Source: Mycolicibacterium crocinum (lineage in GTDB: Bacteria; Actinomycetota; Actinomycetes; Mycobacteriales; Mycobacteriaceae). From it: 64,000 nt of DNA. The notes below the pieces were generated by a model, which did no database searches, was not told the origin of the DNA, and saw nothing but the letters and a program-made list of their open reading frames with translations. The DNA is taken from the NCBI RefSeq assembly GCF_022370635.2, contig NZ_CP092362.2, positions 1,674,001 through 1,738,000 of the forward strand. The letters are read 5' to 3'. The translations under genes were made by a program, and so were the position numbers. Shown one piece after another: positions 1-8,479 of the stretch (its first letter is position 1; every line of letters begins with the position of its first letter).

Positions 1-579
1 AATGGTTGCGCCCCGACAACTATTATCGAGCACGGTATCGCCGATCCCGGCCCGCGCTACACGGGCGAGATTCCGGCGGCCGCGACGATGATCAACGAGC
101 CGGTGCGTCGGTCGCGGGTGGTCGGCACCGATCTACTCGGAGAGTTGGGTGCCACCATCCCCATCGACGTGTGGGGCATCGGCACCAATGAACTCAACGA
201 CGCTCCGCACCGCCGCAACCGTGTCACGGGTTTGGGCGACATGCCCACCGCCCGACTGTGGTCGGAGGTGGCCCACCGCCGGGTCTACCTGCACACCGCG
301 CGCTGGACTTCACTCGGATTGTCGTTGGTGGAGGCGATGTTCCTCGGGATGCCGATAGTCGCGGTAGCCTCGACAATGGCGCCGCTGGTGGTGCCCGAAG
401 AGGCTGGGGTCGTCAGCGCCGACGTGGCGGTACTGGGCCGAGCCCTTAATGAATATCTGGTCGAGGAAACGGCCGCAGAAATTGCCGGTAAGGCTGCGCG
501 TTCTTTCGCGCTAGCCCATTTCGGCTTGGGCCGATTCCTCTCCCAATGGGATGACGTCATCGAATCACTCTGCGCCTGA
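1..579 (+). CDS. Glycosyltransferase, GT4-like, C-terminal part (5' end outside window)
   Basis: Only the C-terminal 192 residues are present. The frame is open to base 1, so the in-frame ATG at base 88 is internal. The last half resembles the donor-binding lobe of a GT-B family 4 glycosyltransferase. Around bases 290-370 it reads HTARWTSLGLSLVEAM and then a small-residue turn, the place where GT4 enzymes carry their E-x7-E motif; the first Glu of that motif is not evident. It would be expected to transfer a sugar in the cytoplasm. Only 25 bp separate it from the next glycosyltransferase, so the two are probably one transcript. Donor and acceptor cannot be told. Confidence 0.7.
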   Translation, partial: NGCAPTTIIEHGIADPGPRYTGEIPAAATMINEPVRRSRVVGTDLLGELGATIPIDVWGIGTNELNDAPHRRNRVTGLGDMPTARLWSEVAHRRVYLHTARWTSLGLSLVEAMFLGMPIVAVASTMAPLVVPEEAGVVSADVAVLGRALNEYLVEETAAEIAGKAARSFALAHFGLGRFLSQWDDVIESLCA

Positions 580-604
580 GGCGTATTGAAGAGGAGGGAC
601 GACG

Positions 605-1846
605 ATGAAGATCGCGATGGTCTCTGAACATGCAAGCCCACTGGCAGTGCTCGGTGGGGTGGACGCAGGTGGGCAGAACGTACACGTGGCCGAGTTGTCG
701 GCGGCTATGGCGCGCCGGGGTCACGATGTCACCGTCTACACCCGCCGTGATGACCCGGACAGTCCCGAGCGAGTGCAGACCGAGCACGGCTACACCGTGG
801 TACACGTTCCCGCGGGTCCGGCGAAACAGCTCCCCAAGGACCAATTGCTCGAGCACATGAGCGCTTTCGCGCAATACCTGGACCAGCAGTGGGGCATCGA
901 ACGCCCCGATGTCGCCCACGCCCACTTCTGGATGTCGGGCATCGCAACCCAACTCGCCGCCCGCGCGCAGTCGGTGCCGACCGTGCAGACGTTTCACGCC
1001 CTCGGCGTGGTCAAGCGACGCCACCAGGGCGCGCAGGACACCAGCCCCAGCGCGCGAATCAAGCTGGAGAAGCTCGTCGCGACCCATGCCACGTGGGTCG
1101 CCGCGACGTGCACCGACGAGGTCTTCGAACTGGTTCGGATGGGGCGGGCGCGGACCAAGATCTCGGTGGTGCCGTGCGGGGTGGATCTGAACACGTTCTC
1201 CACCGAGGGCCCGATCGCCGACCGCGGCGCGAGGCATCGCATCGTCGGGGTGGGAAGGTTGGTGCCGCGAAAGGGATTCGACACGATGATCGAGGCGCTG
1301 CCGGCCATTCCTGATGCCGAGTACGTGATCGTCGGCGGCCCGGAACACGGGCGGTTGAAGTCCGACCCGGAGGTGCGCCGGTTGCGATCGTTGGCAACGA
1401 AACTCGGGGTGGCCGACCGGGTCAAGTTCGCCGGCCCGTTGCCGCGTGACGACATGCCCGCAATGCTGCGTTCAGCGGACGTGGTGACCTGCACGCCGTG
1501 GTACGAACCCTTCGGCATCGTCCCCCTCGAGGCAATGGCATGCGGTGTGCCGGTGGTGGCCTCCGCGGTGGGCGGCATGCTGGATACCGTCGTCCATGAC
1601 GTCACCGGGCGCCTGGTGACGCCTCGAAACCCCCGGGAATGTGCCGAGGCGGTGTCGACTGTTCTGCGCGATTCGTTCCTGCGCCGCAGCCTCGGGCTGG
1701 CGGGTCGCGATCGTGCCTGCGCCCGCTACTCGTGGGACCGGGTAGCCGCGGACACTTTGCGGATCTACGACCGGCTGGTGTCCGCGGACGTCATGCAGAC
1801 CGCACTGCCCACCGACCTTGGTCAGGCGACCATCCAATCTGGTTGA
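605..1846 (+). CDS. Glycosyltransferase family 4 (GT-B), 413 aa
   Basis: This is a full-length GT4 retaining glycosyltransferase. The N-terminus [13 protein letters not shown] runs into [12 protein letters not shown], the acceptor-side glycine-rich loop seen in MshA and sucrose-phosphate-synthase-like enzymes. The C-terminal lobe carries the E-x7-E donor motif (E301 and E309, in [17 protein letters not shown]). The ATG at 605 is preceded by a strong Shine-Dalgarno run (gaggagg, about 590-596), which fixes the start. It is a soluble or peripheral cytoplasmic enzyme. It lies downstream of another glycosyltransferase and converges on a GT2 gene, leaving a 3-bp gap. Substrate is unknown; the cluster makes heptose and UDP-sugar donors that could be used. 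Confidence 0.88.
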   Translation: MKIAMVSEHASPLAVLGGVDAGGQNVHVAELSAAMARRGHDVTVYTRRDDPDSPERVQTEHGYTVVHVPAGPAKQLPKDQLLEHMSAFAQYLDQQWGIERPDVAHAHFWMSGIATQLAARAQSVPTVQTFHALGVVKRRHQGAQDTSPSARIKLEKLVATHATWVAATCTDEVFELVRMGRARTKISVVPCGVDLNTFSTEGPIADRGARHRIVGVGRLVPRKGFDTMIEALPAIPDAEYVIVGGPEHGRLKSDPEVRRLRSLATKLGVADRVKFAGPLPRDDMPAMLRSADVVTCTPWYEPFGIVPLEAMACGVPVVASAVGGMLDTVVHDVTGRLVTPRNPRECAEAVSTVLRDSFLRRSLGLAGRDRACARYSWDRVAADTLRIYDRLVSADVMQTALPTDLGQATIQSG

Positions 1847-1849
1847 GGC

Positions 1850-2728
1850 TCAGCCGGTTTCCAGGATGCGGAGGTCGCGCTCCAGAGTCGCAGGCAGCGG
1901 CCGGCGCTGCGCGATCGCGGCAGGCAGCCGTACCAGCGCCTCGGCGGCGGCGCGGGTGTGCTCGACATCCCGCAGTGCCGCCTGCAGCAGTCGCCCGCCG
2001 GCCCGCAGGCAGTGCGGTAACGGTCGGCGCATCCAGGTGGTGAGCACGTCGTTGCGCAGGCTGCGCGCATCCTGGGCCGCCGACGTCGGGCGGGTCTGCG
2101 ACGGTTGGTGGACGGCCACTAGCTCGGAGCAATAACACAGTTCCCAACCCAGCCGCGCCATGTCCAGCGCCAACAGTTGCTCCTCGCCGCGGAAGTGCAG
2201 GACGGGGCTGAACCCTCCTGCAGCGCAGAAGGCTTCGGCTCGCACGATCGAGGAGCAGGCCAAGAAGCCGAGGATCGATGGGCCGGGCAGCCCCGGTCGG
2301 GTGCCCAGCGGGCTGCTCGCCAGCAGGTGCACCAGGGGATCTTCGGTGCGCTGCGGCAACACCACGGTCTTGGCCGCCAGTAGGCCCACCGGGGGGTGGC
2401 CGGCGAAGATGGCCTCCGCGGTGGCCGGAGCGTCTGGGGCCCACCACGAGTCGTCGTCGCAGAACGCCACGTACGGGGTTCCGCAGGCGGCCACGCCGAT
2501 GTTACGGGCGGGGGCCCCGAGGTTGCGGTCGAGCTCGATGATCTGCACTCGACCGCCGGATCCGGCTGCCACTCTGCGGGCAGCATGCACCGAGTCGTCT
2601 TCGGATGCGTTGTCCACGAGGACAATTCGACACGGCGTCGTGTCCAGCAGCCGAGCCATCGTCAACGTCAGTTCGGCGGCACGGTTGCGGCTGGCGATGA
2701 CGAACGATGTCTGCTGACCTGGTGTCAT
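1850..2728 (-). CDS. Glycosyltransferase family 2, 292 aa
   Basis: This is a GT-A fold family 2 glycosyltransferase. Near the N-terminus it has SFVIASRNRAAEL, then IVLVDNASEDDS for nucleotide binding, and a metal-binding Asp cluster in FCDDDSWWAPDA. The middle has FRGEEQLLALDM, an ED-like catalytic region in which a second acidic pair (E-E) is visible. It is transcribed away from the rest of the cluster. Its ATG at 2728 lies a few bases downstream of a SigF-like promoter on the minus strand (2742-2765), implying a very short leader. It would transfer one sugar to an acceptor in the cytoplasm; the substrate is not predictable. Confidence 0.85.
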   Translation of the reverse strand: MTPGQQTSFVIASRNRAAELTLTMARLLDTTPCRIVLVDNASEDDSVHAARRVAAGSGGRVQIIELDRNLGAPARNIGVAACGTPYVAFCDDDSWWAPDAPATAEAIFAGHPPVGLLAAKTVVLPQRTEDPLVHLLASSPLGTRPGLPGPSILGFLACSSIVRAEAFCAAGGFSPVLHFRGEEQLLALDMARLGWELCYCSELVAVHQPSQTRPTSAAQDARSLRNDVLTTWMRRPLPHCLRAGGRLLQAALRDVEHTRAAAEALVRLPAAIAQRRPLPATLERDLRILETG

Positions 2729-2741
2729 AGCGGCAGCTGAC

Positions 2742-2765
2742 TACCCGGCGAGAAGTGCAGTAAAC
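2742..2765 (-). promoter_or_regulatory. SigF-type promoter, leftward copy
   Basis: Read on the minus strand this is GTTT (2765-2762), a 15-base spacer, then GGGTA (2746-2742). It matches the mycobacterial SigF consensus GTTT-N15-17-GGGTA as I know it. A transcript would begin near 2735, about 7 bases before the ATG of the GT2 gene at 2728. It is the mirror image of the rightward promoter at 2769-2793. The two -35 elements share the palindrome AAACGACGTTT (2762-2772). Confidence 0.6.
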
Positions 2766-2768
2766 GAC

Positions 2769-2793
2769 GTTTGTGTACTTATCTTCAGGGTAC
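2769..2793 (+). promoter_or_regulatory. SigF-type promoter, rightward copy
   Basis: On the plus strand there is GTTT (2769-2772), a 15-base spacer, then GGGTAC (2788-2793), again a match to the mycobacterial SigF consensus. Transcription would begin near 2799, a few bases before the GTG at 2804. This supports that start for the downstream epimerase gene. It could drive the whole rightward run through 12797, since the genes from 3788 on are tightly packed. SigF itself is encoded about 11.7 kb downstream. Confidence 0.6.
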
Positions 2794-2803
2794 TTCTGGG
2801 CGC

Positions 2804-3772
2804 GTGCGAGAGCTGAAACGTGTACTGGTCACCGGTGGCGCCGGGTTCGTCGGCCTGACTCTCTGCGAGCGACTGCTCGCCGAGGGTGCGCATGTGCTCA
2901 GCGTGGACGACCTGTCCACCAGCGCTCCCGGCGCGGAATCGACCCTGACCAGACGGCCCGGATATCGGTTCGTGCACCACGACATCAGCACCCCGTTGCA
3001 CCCGTCCTGGCTCGCAGGCGGTTTCGACACCGTCTTCCACCTGGCCTCCCCGGCTTCCCCGGTGGACTACCTCCGGCTCCCGATCCACACCCTGCGCGCC
3101 GGGGCGTTCGGTACCGCCACCGCGCTCGATATCGCCGAGCGGTGTGGTGCCCGCCTTGTGCTGACCTCCACCAGCGAGGTGTACGGCGACCCGGCCGAGC
3201 ATCCGCAGAATGAAATGTATTGGGGCAATGTTAATCCGATCGGCGTGCGCAGTGTCTACGACGAGGCCAAGCGATTCGCCGAGGCGCTGACGTTCGCCTA
3301 CCGGCGGGCGCGGTCGACGGACACCGGGGTGGCAAGGATCTTCAACACCTACGGTCCCCGGATGCGCCCGGACGACGGGCGCATGGTCCCGACGTTCTGC
3401 CGGCAGGCGCTGCGCGGGGAACCGATCACCGTGACCGGTGACGGTCTGCAAACCCGGTCGCTATGCTACGTCGACGACACGGTCGCAGGTCTGATCGCCC
3501 TGGCCCGCTCCGATTACCCGGGCCCGGTGAACATCGGCAACCCCGATGAGCTGACGGTGCTCGCCACCGCCGAACTGATCCGCGAGCTCGCCGGCTCGCG
3601 CTCGCCGATCGAACACGTCGCAGAATCGCCGGACGACCCGCAACGGCGCTGTCCCGAGATCACTGTGGCCGCCGAACACCTGGGCTGGCGGCCCCGCGTG
3701 CCCTACCGAGAAGGCCTGGCACAGACGGTGTCGTGGTTCCGTGCGCACATCGGTGCGATGCGGGCGGTATGA
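2804..3772 (+). CDS. UDP-glucuronate decarboxylase-like NAD-dependent epimerase/dehydratase
   Basis: This extended SDR of 322 residues has the NAD-binding loop TGGAGFVG near the N-terminus, LTSTSEVYGDP, and the catalytic Tyr-x3-Lys pair Y152/K156 (in SVYDEAKRFAE). The overall pattern, including ARIFNTYGPRM and a V-T-G-D-G-x-Q-T-R-S stretch, is that of UDP-glucuronate decarboxylase (UXS), which turns UDP-glucuronate into UDP-xylose. A UDP-glucose 6-dehydrogenase at 11496 could supply the UDP-glucuronate. GTG 2804 is chosen because it follows a SigF-like promoter closely; a TTG at 2771 would lie inside the promoter, and a GTG at 2822 is also possible. A related NDP-sugar epimerase is the main alternative. 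Confidence 0.75.
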   Translation: MRELKRVLVTGGAGFVGLTLCERLLAEGAHVLSVDDLSTSAPGAESTLTRRPGYRFVHHDISTPLHPSWLAGGFDTVFHLASPASPVDYLRLPIHTLRAGAFGTATALDIAERCGARLVLTSTSEVYGDPAEHPQNEMYWGNVNPIGVRSVYDEAKRFAEALTFAYRRARSTDTGVARIFNTYGPRMRPDDGRMVPTFCRQALRGEPITVTGDGLQTRSLCYVDDTVAGLIALARSDYPGPVNIGNPDELTVLATAELIRELAGSRSPIEHVAESPDDPQRRCPEITVAAEHLGWRPRVPYREGLAQTVSWFRAHIGAMRAV

Positions 3773-3787
3773 CAGGAAGGGGCAAGC

Positions 3788-5410
3788 ATGCGCATACTCG
3801 GCATCAACGCCGTATTCCATGACCCGGCGGCCGCTTTGGTCGTCGACGGCGAGATCGTCGCCGCCGCCGAAGAGGAACGGTTCTCCCGACGTAAGCACGG
3901 CAAGCAGGCGGTGCCGTTCTCGACTTGGGAGCTACCTGTGGCCGCCGCACGCTGGTGCCTGTCCGAGGCGGGCCTGACACCGGCCGACATCGACGCGGTG
4001 GGCTACTCCTATGACCCCCGCCTGATGGCCGGCCAGTCCGACGACCTGCCCGGCCTGGACCGCGACTGGGAGTACCTGCGGACGATGTACGCCCAGCGCG
4101 CGCCGCGGTTCCTGGCCACCGCGCTGCCGGGACTGGATCCCGAAGCGGTGCGCTATGTCCGCCACCACGTCGCTCACGCCGCGTCGACCGCGCTGGCCTC
4201 ACCGCATCCCGATACCGCGGTTCTGGTGGTGGACGGGCGCGGTGAACGGACCTCGATGCTCGCCGGCGAGTACCGCGACGGAAAGCTGGACGTGCTGGCC
4301 ACCCAGGAGCTGCCGCACTCACTCGGCTTGTTCTACGAAAACCTCACGGAGCATCTGGGTTTCACCCGCTCCAGCGACGAGTACAAGGTGATGGCCATGG
4401 CGTCGTACGGCACGCCGTCCTTCATCGACGAGTTCCGAAAACTGGTGTACGCCTGCGGCGACGGCGGATTCCGCACCGAGTCGGTGGATTGGTCGTCATT
4501 CGCCCCGCCGAGATGGGGGGAGCAGGTCCACTTCGACCTGGCCAGCAGTGCGCAGCAGGTGGTGGAGGAGGTGCTGCTCGACCTGGCCGGCTGGCTGCGC
4601 GAGGCCACCGGCAGTCCCAACCTCTGCCTGGCCGGCGGGGTGGCGCTGAACTGTGTGGCCAATTCAAAGATCTTCGCCCGTAGCGGGTTTGACAGTGTGT
4701 GGGTGCAGCCCGCTGCAGGCGACTCCGGCACCGCGCTGGGTGCCGCCTTGGCTCTGGCGGCCGAGGCCGGGGATTCGATCACTCCGATGCCGTCGGCGGC
4801 GCTTGGCCGCGGCTGGACCGACGCCGAGATAGAGCAGACCCTGGCCGACGCCGCCGTCCGCTACGAGCGGCCCGACGATATCGGCGCCTCGGTCGGTGAT
4901 GCGCTGGCCGACAACCAGCTCATCGGGTGGTTCCAGGGCCGGTCCGAATTCGGGCCGCGGGCTCTGGGTGGGCGCTCGCTGCTGGCCGACCCCCGCCACG
5001 TCGCGAACCTGGAGCGGCTCAACAACGTCAAGGGCCGCGAACAGTTCCGGCCCGTCGCCCCGATGGTGCTGGCCGACCGCGCGGCCGACATCTTCTCCGG
5101 CGGCCCGATTCCCAGCCCGTACATGCTGTTCGTGCACGAGGTCGCCGAAGCCTGGCGCGACCGCATCCCCGCCGTCACCCACGTCGACGGCACCGCACGC
5201 ATCCAGACCGTGGATGCCGGGCAGCCGCGATTGCATGCCACCCTAAGCCGATTCGCCGAGCGGACCGGCGTGCCGGTCATCGTCAACACCAGTTTCAACA
5301 CCGCCGGTCGTCCGATGGTGGACAGCCCGCGCGACGCGCTGGAGTGCTTCGGCAGCTCACCGATCGACATGCTGGCCATCGGGCCGTTCGTCGTGAGGCG
5401 ATCCCGGTGA
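3788..5410 (+). CDS. Sugar O-carbamoyltransferase, NodU/CmcH family, 540 aa
   Basis: This belongs to the NodU/CmcH/TobZ family, which activates carbamoyl phosphate with ATP and transfers the carbamoyl group to a hydroxyl, usually on a sugar. The start MRILGINAVFHDPAAALV is characteristic. The Kae1-like domain has the metal-binding H126-H127-V-A-H130 motif. The C-terminal transferase domain has QGRSEFGPRALGGRS and later NTSFNTAGRPMV. The length is normal for the family. A good Shine-Dalgarno (aggaaggggc) precedes ATG 3788. It overlaps the next gene by 4 bp (GTGA). In this context it probably carbamoylates a sugar of the cluster's glycan; a small-molecule substrate cannot be excluded. Confidence 0.9.
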   Translation: MRILGINAVFHDPAAALVVDGEIVAAAEEERFSRRKHGKQAVPFSTWELPVAAARWCLSEAGLTPADIDAVGYSYDPRLMAGQSDDLPGLDRDWEYLRTMYAQRAPRFLATALPGLDPEAVRYVRHHVAHAASTALASPHPDTAVLVVDGRGERTSMLAGEYRDGKLDVLATQELPHSLGLFYENLTEHLGFTRSSDEYKVMAMASYGTPSFIDEFRKLVYACGDGGFRTESVDWSSFAPPRWGEQVHFDLASSAQQVVEEVLLDLAGWLREATGSPNLCLAGGVALNCVANSKIFARSGFDSVWVQPAAGDSGTALGAALALAAEAGDSITPMPSAALGRGWTDAEIEQTLADAAVRYERPDDIGASVGDALADNQLIGWFQGRSEFGPRALGGRSLLADPRHVANLERLNNVKGREQFRPVAPMVLADRAADIFSGGPIPSPYMLFVHEVAEAWRDRIPAVTHVDGTARIQTVDAGQPRLHATLSRFAERTGVPVIVNTSFNTAGRPMVDSPRDALECFGSSPIDMLAIGPFVVRRSR

Positions 5411-6900
5411 CGCCCGAGTTCAGTGTGGTGATCCCGACCATCGGCCGGGCGTCCTTGCAGCGCTTGCTCACTGCGCTACAGGCAACGCCGCAGCCCGTAC
5501 CCCAGTGCGTTGTGCTCGTCGACGACCGGCCCGGCGACGTGACCCCGCTGCGAATCGACACCACGCTGCCGGTGCAGGCTCTGCGCAGTGGGGGACGGGG
5601 GCCTGCGGCGGCCCGCAACGTCGGGTGGCGCGCGGTGCGGACGCCGTGGGTGGCTTTCGTCGACGACGACGTGATCCCCGCTCGCGGCTGGTTCGCGGCG
5701 CTGGCCGCCGATCTCGCTGCCGCCGACGCTTCCGGTGCGGCCGGCTCGCAGGGAGTGATCGACGTCCCGCGCCCGACCGGTCGCCGGTCCACCGACGACG
5801 AGCGGCGTACCGAAGCGCTGGCCGATGCGCAGTGGATCACCGCCGATATGGCCTATCGCCGGGCAGCGTTGGTGGCGGCGGGCGGTTTCGACGAACGGTT
5901 TCCACGGGCGTACCGGGAAGATGCCGACCTGGCACTGCGGATCACCGAAGCCGGCCGCCAGATCGTGCCGGGCAGCCGGCGGTGCACACACCCCGTCGCG
6001 CCGGCAACATGGGCGTCCAGCGTGCGAGCCCAGATCGGCAACCGGGACAACGCGCTGATGCGCCGCAAGCACGGGCCGTACTGGCGCACCCGGGTCGGGG
6101 AGGGTCCGGGCCGGACGCGTGGACATGCAGCCACCACTGCCGCGGCGTCGATTGCCCTGGGCAGCATGGTGGTTCGCCGCCGAAAGACGGCCGCTGCGGC
6201 GGCCGCGGTGTGGACCGCGCTGACGGCCGACTTCACCGCACGCCGGTTCTGGCGCGGACCGCATACGTCCGCGGAGCTGGCCCGGATGCTCGTCACCAGC
6301 GTCCTGATTCCCCCGGTTGCCGTGGCGCACCGACTGGCAGGTGAGTGGGCGTTTCGCTCGGCCCGCCGCGACCCACCGCTGGCCGTGCTGCTCGACCGGG
6401 ACGACACAATCATCGTCGACGAGCCCTACCTCAACGATCCGGCCGGTGTGCGACCGGTGCCCGGCGCGGCACGGGCGTTGCGTCAGTTGCGTGACCGCGG
6501 CCTGCTGCTCGCCGTGGTCACCAACCAATCCGGCGTCGCGAAGGGCTTGATCAGCCCGGAACAGTTGGAGGCGGTCAATGCGCGAGTGGACGCCATGCTC
6601 GGCCCGTTCGACAGCTGGCAGGTGTGCGTACACGACGCCGCCGACGGATGTGCTTGCCGCAAACCGGAACCCGGCATGGTGCTGGCCGCCGCGGAATCGT
6701 TGGGCGTCGACGCCGGCCGGTGTGTGCTGATCGGTGACACCGGCGGTGATGTGAATGCCGCCTTGGCGGCGCGGGCACGGGCGGTGCTGGTGCCTACCGA
6801 CCGGACGTTGCGGCACGAGATCGCCGAAGCCAGATCACGGGCTGCCGTCGCCGCCTCGCTGGAACAGGCTGTGGCGCTGGTCCTTCGGGAGTGCCGATGA
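5407..6900 (+). CDS. GT2 glycosyltransferase fused to a GmhB-like HAD phosphatase
   Basis: One 497-residue protein holds two enzymes. Residues 1 to about 300 are a GT-A glycosyltransferase: FSVVIPTIGRASL, a VDDRP nucleotide motif, and VAFVDDDVIPA with the metal-binding Asp run. From about residue 325 it is a HAD phosphatase like D-glycero-D-manno-heptose-1,7-bisphosphate 7-phosphatase: the nucleophile D330 in LLDRDDTI, TNQSGVAKG, a C-x-H...C-x-C zinc site just before RKPEPGM, and IGDTGGD. The usual DRDGT is DRDDT here. GTG 5407 overlaps the previous stop; the open frame further upstream lies antiparallel to no known domain and is out of frame with the carbamoyltransferase. Both neighbours downstream are heptose enzymes. 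Confidence 0.85.
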   Translation: MTPEFSVVIPTIGRASLQRLLTALQATPQPVPQCVVLVDDRPGDVTPLRIDTTLPVQALRSGGRGPAAARNVGWRAVRTPWVAFVDDDVIPARGWFAALAADLAAADASGAAGSQGVIDVPRPTGRRSTDDERRTEALADAQWITADMAYRRAALVAAGGFDERFPRAYREDADLALRITEAGRQIVPGSRRCTHPVAPATWASSVRAQIGNRDNALMRRKHGPYWRTRVGEGPGRTRGHAATTAAASIALGSMVVRRRKTAAAAAAVWTALTADFTARRFWRGPHTSAELARMLVTSVLIPPVAVAHRLAGEWAFRSARRDPPLAVLLDRDDTIIVDEPYLNDPAGVRPVPGAARALRQLRDRGLLLAVVTNQSGVAKGLISPEQLEAVNARVDAMLGPFDSWQVCVHDAADGCACRKPEPGMVLAAAESLGVDAGRCVLIGDTGGDVNAALAARARAVLVPTDRTLRHEIAEARSRAAVAASLEQAVALVLRECR

Positions 6901-7913
6901 GTACCGCGCTGGTGGCTCGGTTGGACAGCGCCGGTGATGTGCTCATCACCGGACCGGCGGTGCGGGCCGTCGCCGACGGCCACGACCGGGTGGTGTTCCT
7001 GGCCGGCCCGCGGGGCCGGGCTGCCGCCGAACTGCTGCCGGGCGTCGACGACGTCATGGAATGGCAGGCCCCGTGGGTCGATTTCGATTCGCCCGAGCTC
7101 ACCGCCGGCCACGTCGAATCGCTGATCAAGCAACTCGTCGATCTCGACGTCGACCGGGCGCTGATCTTCACGTCGTTTCACCAGTCGCCACTGCCGCTGG
7201 CGCTGTTGTGCCGAATGGCCAGCATCCCGTGGGTGGGCGCGATCAGCGAGGACTTTCCGGGCACCCTGCTCAACCTTCGCCACCACGTCGAGCCCGGCAT
7301 CCCGGAACCGGTGCGCGCACTGTCGCTGGCGCAGGCTGCCGGCTACCAGCTGCGTGGTGCCGATGACGGCCGGCTGGCAGTGACGTCAACCACGTTGCCG
7401 CGTAAGCTCGCTCGCCTGGTCGGTCCGGGACGCTACGTTGTGTTCCATCCGGGTGCGGCAGTGCCCGCCCGCCAACCCACACCGGGCCGCAGCGCGGCCA
7501 TGGTGGCCGCCCTGGCCGGTGCCGGGCACCGCGTCGTCGTCACCGGAACTGAATCCGAACGGGGCCTGACCGCCGAGGTCGCGGGGCGGTGCGCCGTCGA
7601 CCTCGGTGGTGCGACCACCCTCGCGGAGCTGGCCGCGATCTTCGCCGGCGCCACCGCGGTGGTGGCGCCAAACACCGGGCCGGCGCACCTGGCCGCCGCG
7701 GTGGGCGCCCCGGTGGTGTCGCTGTTCGCGCCCGTCGTACCGGCCGAACAGTGGAGCCCCTATGGCACCCGGGTGACGGTCCTCGGTGACCAGAACGCGC
7801 CATGCCGTCTGAGCCGGGCCAGAACCTGCCCGGTGCCCGGCCACCCCTGCCTCGACGGCATCTCCGATGCCGACGTGCTGGCCGCTGTCGAACGTCTGGG
7901 AGGACAGCCATGA
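6897..7913 (+). CDS. GT9 heptosyltransferase-family glycosyltransferase, 338 aa
   Basis: This is a GT-B enzyme of family 9, the family that uses ADP-heptose in LPS core synthesis. The N-terminus has ALVARLDSAGDVLITGPAVR, matching the usual R-x-x-G-D-V/L-x-x-T/S-P opening. The C-terminal donor site reads PNTGPAHLAAAVGAPVVSLF around N259. It ends with the spaced cysteines and GHPCL turn common in the family. It overlaps the gene before (ATGA) and the gmhA gene after (ATGA), so the four heptose genes are translationally coupled. Its acceptor in a bacterium without LPS is unknown. Confidence 0.88.
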   Translation: MSTALVARLDSAGDVLITGPAVRAVADGHDRVVFLAGPRGRAAAELLPGVDDVMEWQAPWVDFDSPELTAGHVESLIKQLVDLDVDRALIFTSFHQSPLPLALLCRMASIPWVGAISEDFPGTLLNLRHHVEPGIPEPVRALSLAQAAGYQLRGADDGRLAVTSTTLPRKLARLVGPGRYVVFHPGAAVPARQPTPGRSAAMVAALAGAGHRVVVTGTESERGLTAEVAGRCAVDLGGATTLAELAAIFAGATAVVAPNTGPAHLAAAVGAPVVSLFAPVVPAEQWSPYGTRVTVLGDQNAPCRLSRARTCPVPGHPCLDGISDADVLAAVERLGGQP

Positions 7914-8479
7914 TCACCGACCACTTCACCGCGCTTCGCTCCGCCGTCGACCGAATCGGCCCGGCCGCACCGAAACTGACGCTGTGGGGCGAGCACCTCG
8001 CGGAGGTGCTCGCCGGCGGCGGCCGACTGCTGGCATGCGGAAACGGCGGCAGCGCCGCCGAAGCCCAGCACCTGACCGCCGAGCTGGTCGGCCGGTTCCG
8101 CGACGAACGCATGCCCCTGTCGGCGATCTCGTTGCACGCCGACACCTCGGCGCTGACCGCACTGGTCAACGACTACGGCGACGACGAGATGTTCGCCCGC
8201 GGTGTGCGCGCCCACGGCAGAACCGGCGACGTGCTGCTGACGCTGTCCACCAGCGGGGCCAGCCGCAACGTACTGGCCGCGGTCAAAGCCGCCGCCGAAA
8301 TAGGCATCACCACATGGGCGTTCACCGGCCCGGCGCCGAACCCGTTGGCCGCGATGTGTGATGACGCGGTGTGCGTGGAGGCGCCGACCACGGCCACGGT
8401 GCAGGAAATCCATCTGCTGCTGGTGCACGCGTTGTGCCTGGCGGTCGACGATGTGCTGGTACCCCGGGAGCGGCGATGA
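7910..8479 (+). CDS. gmhA: Phosphoheptose isomerase (sedoheptulose-7-phosphate isomerase)
   Basis: GmhA converts sedoheptulose 7-phosphate to D-glycero-D-manno-heptose 7-phosphate, the first step of nucleotide-heptose synthesis. The 189-residue SIS-domain protein has the phosphate loop CGNGGSAAEAQHLTAELVGRF, written here as its key residues GNGGS and the E-L-V-G-R-F helix, then LSTSGASRN, and the catalytic-His helix in QEIHLLLVHAL. Length is normal. ATG 7910 overlaps the preceding stop, and the C-terminus overlaps hldE by 4 bp. The protein should be cytoplasmic and tetrameric, as in the family. A DnaA-associated SIS protein (DiaA) is a remote alternative, excluded by the neighbours. Confidence 0.92.
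   Translation: MITDHFTALRSAVDRIGPAAPKLTLWGEHLAEVLAGGGRLLACGNGGSAAEAQHLTAELVGRFRDERMPLSAISLHADTSALTALVNDYGDDEMFARGVRAHGRTGDVLLTLSTSGASRNVLAAVKAAAEIGITTWAFTGPAPNPLAAMCDDAVCVEAPTTATVQEIHLLLVHALCLAVDDVLVPRERR

Noticed and set aside
4927..5406. An in-frame upstream extension of the GT2-GmhB protein.
   Set aside because: It would lie wholly inside the carbamoyltransferase gene in another frame and gives an Arg-rich sequence; GTG 5407 places FSVVIPT at the normal GT2 start.
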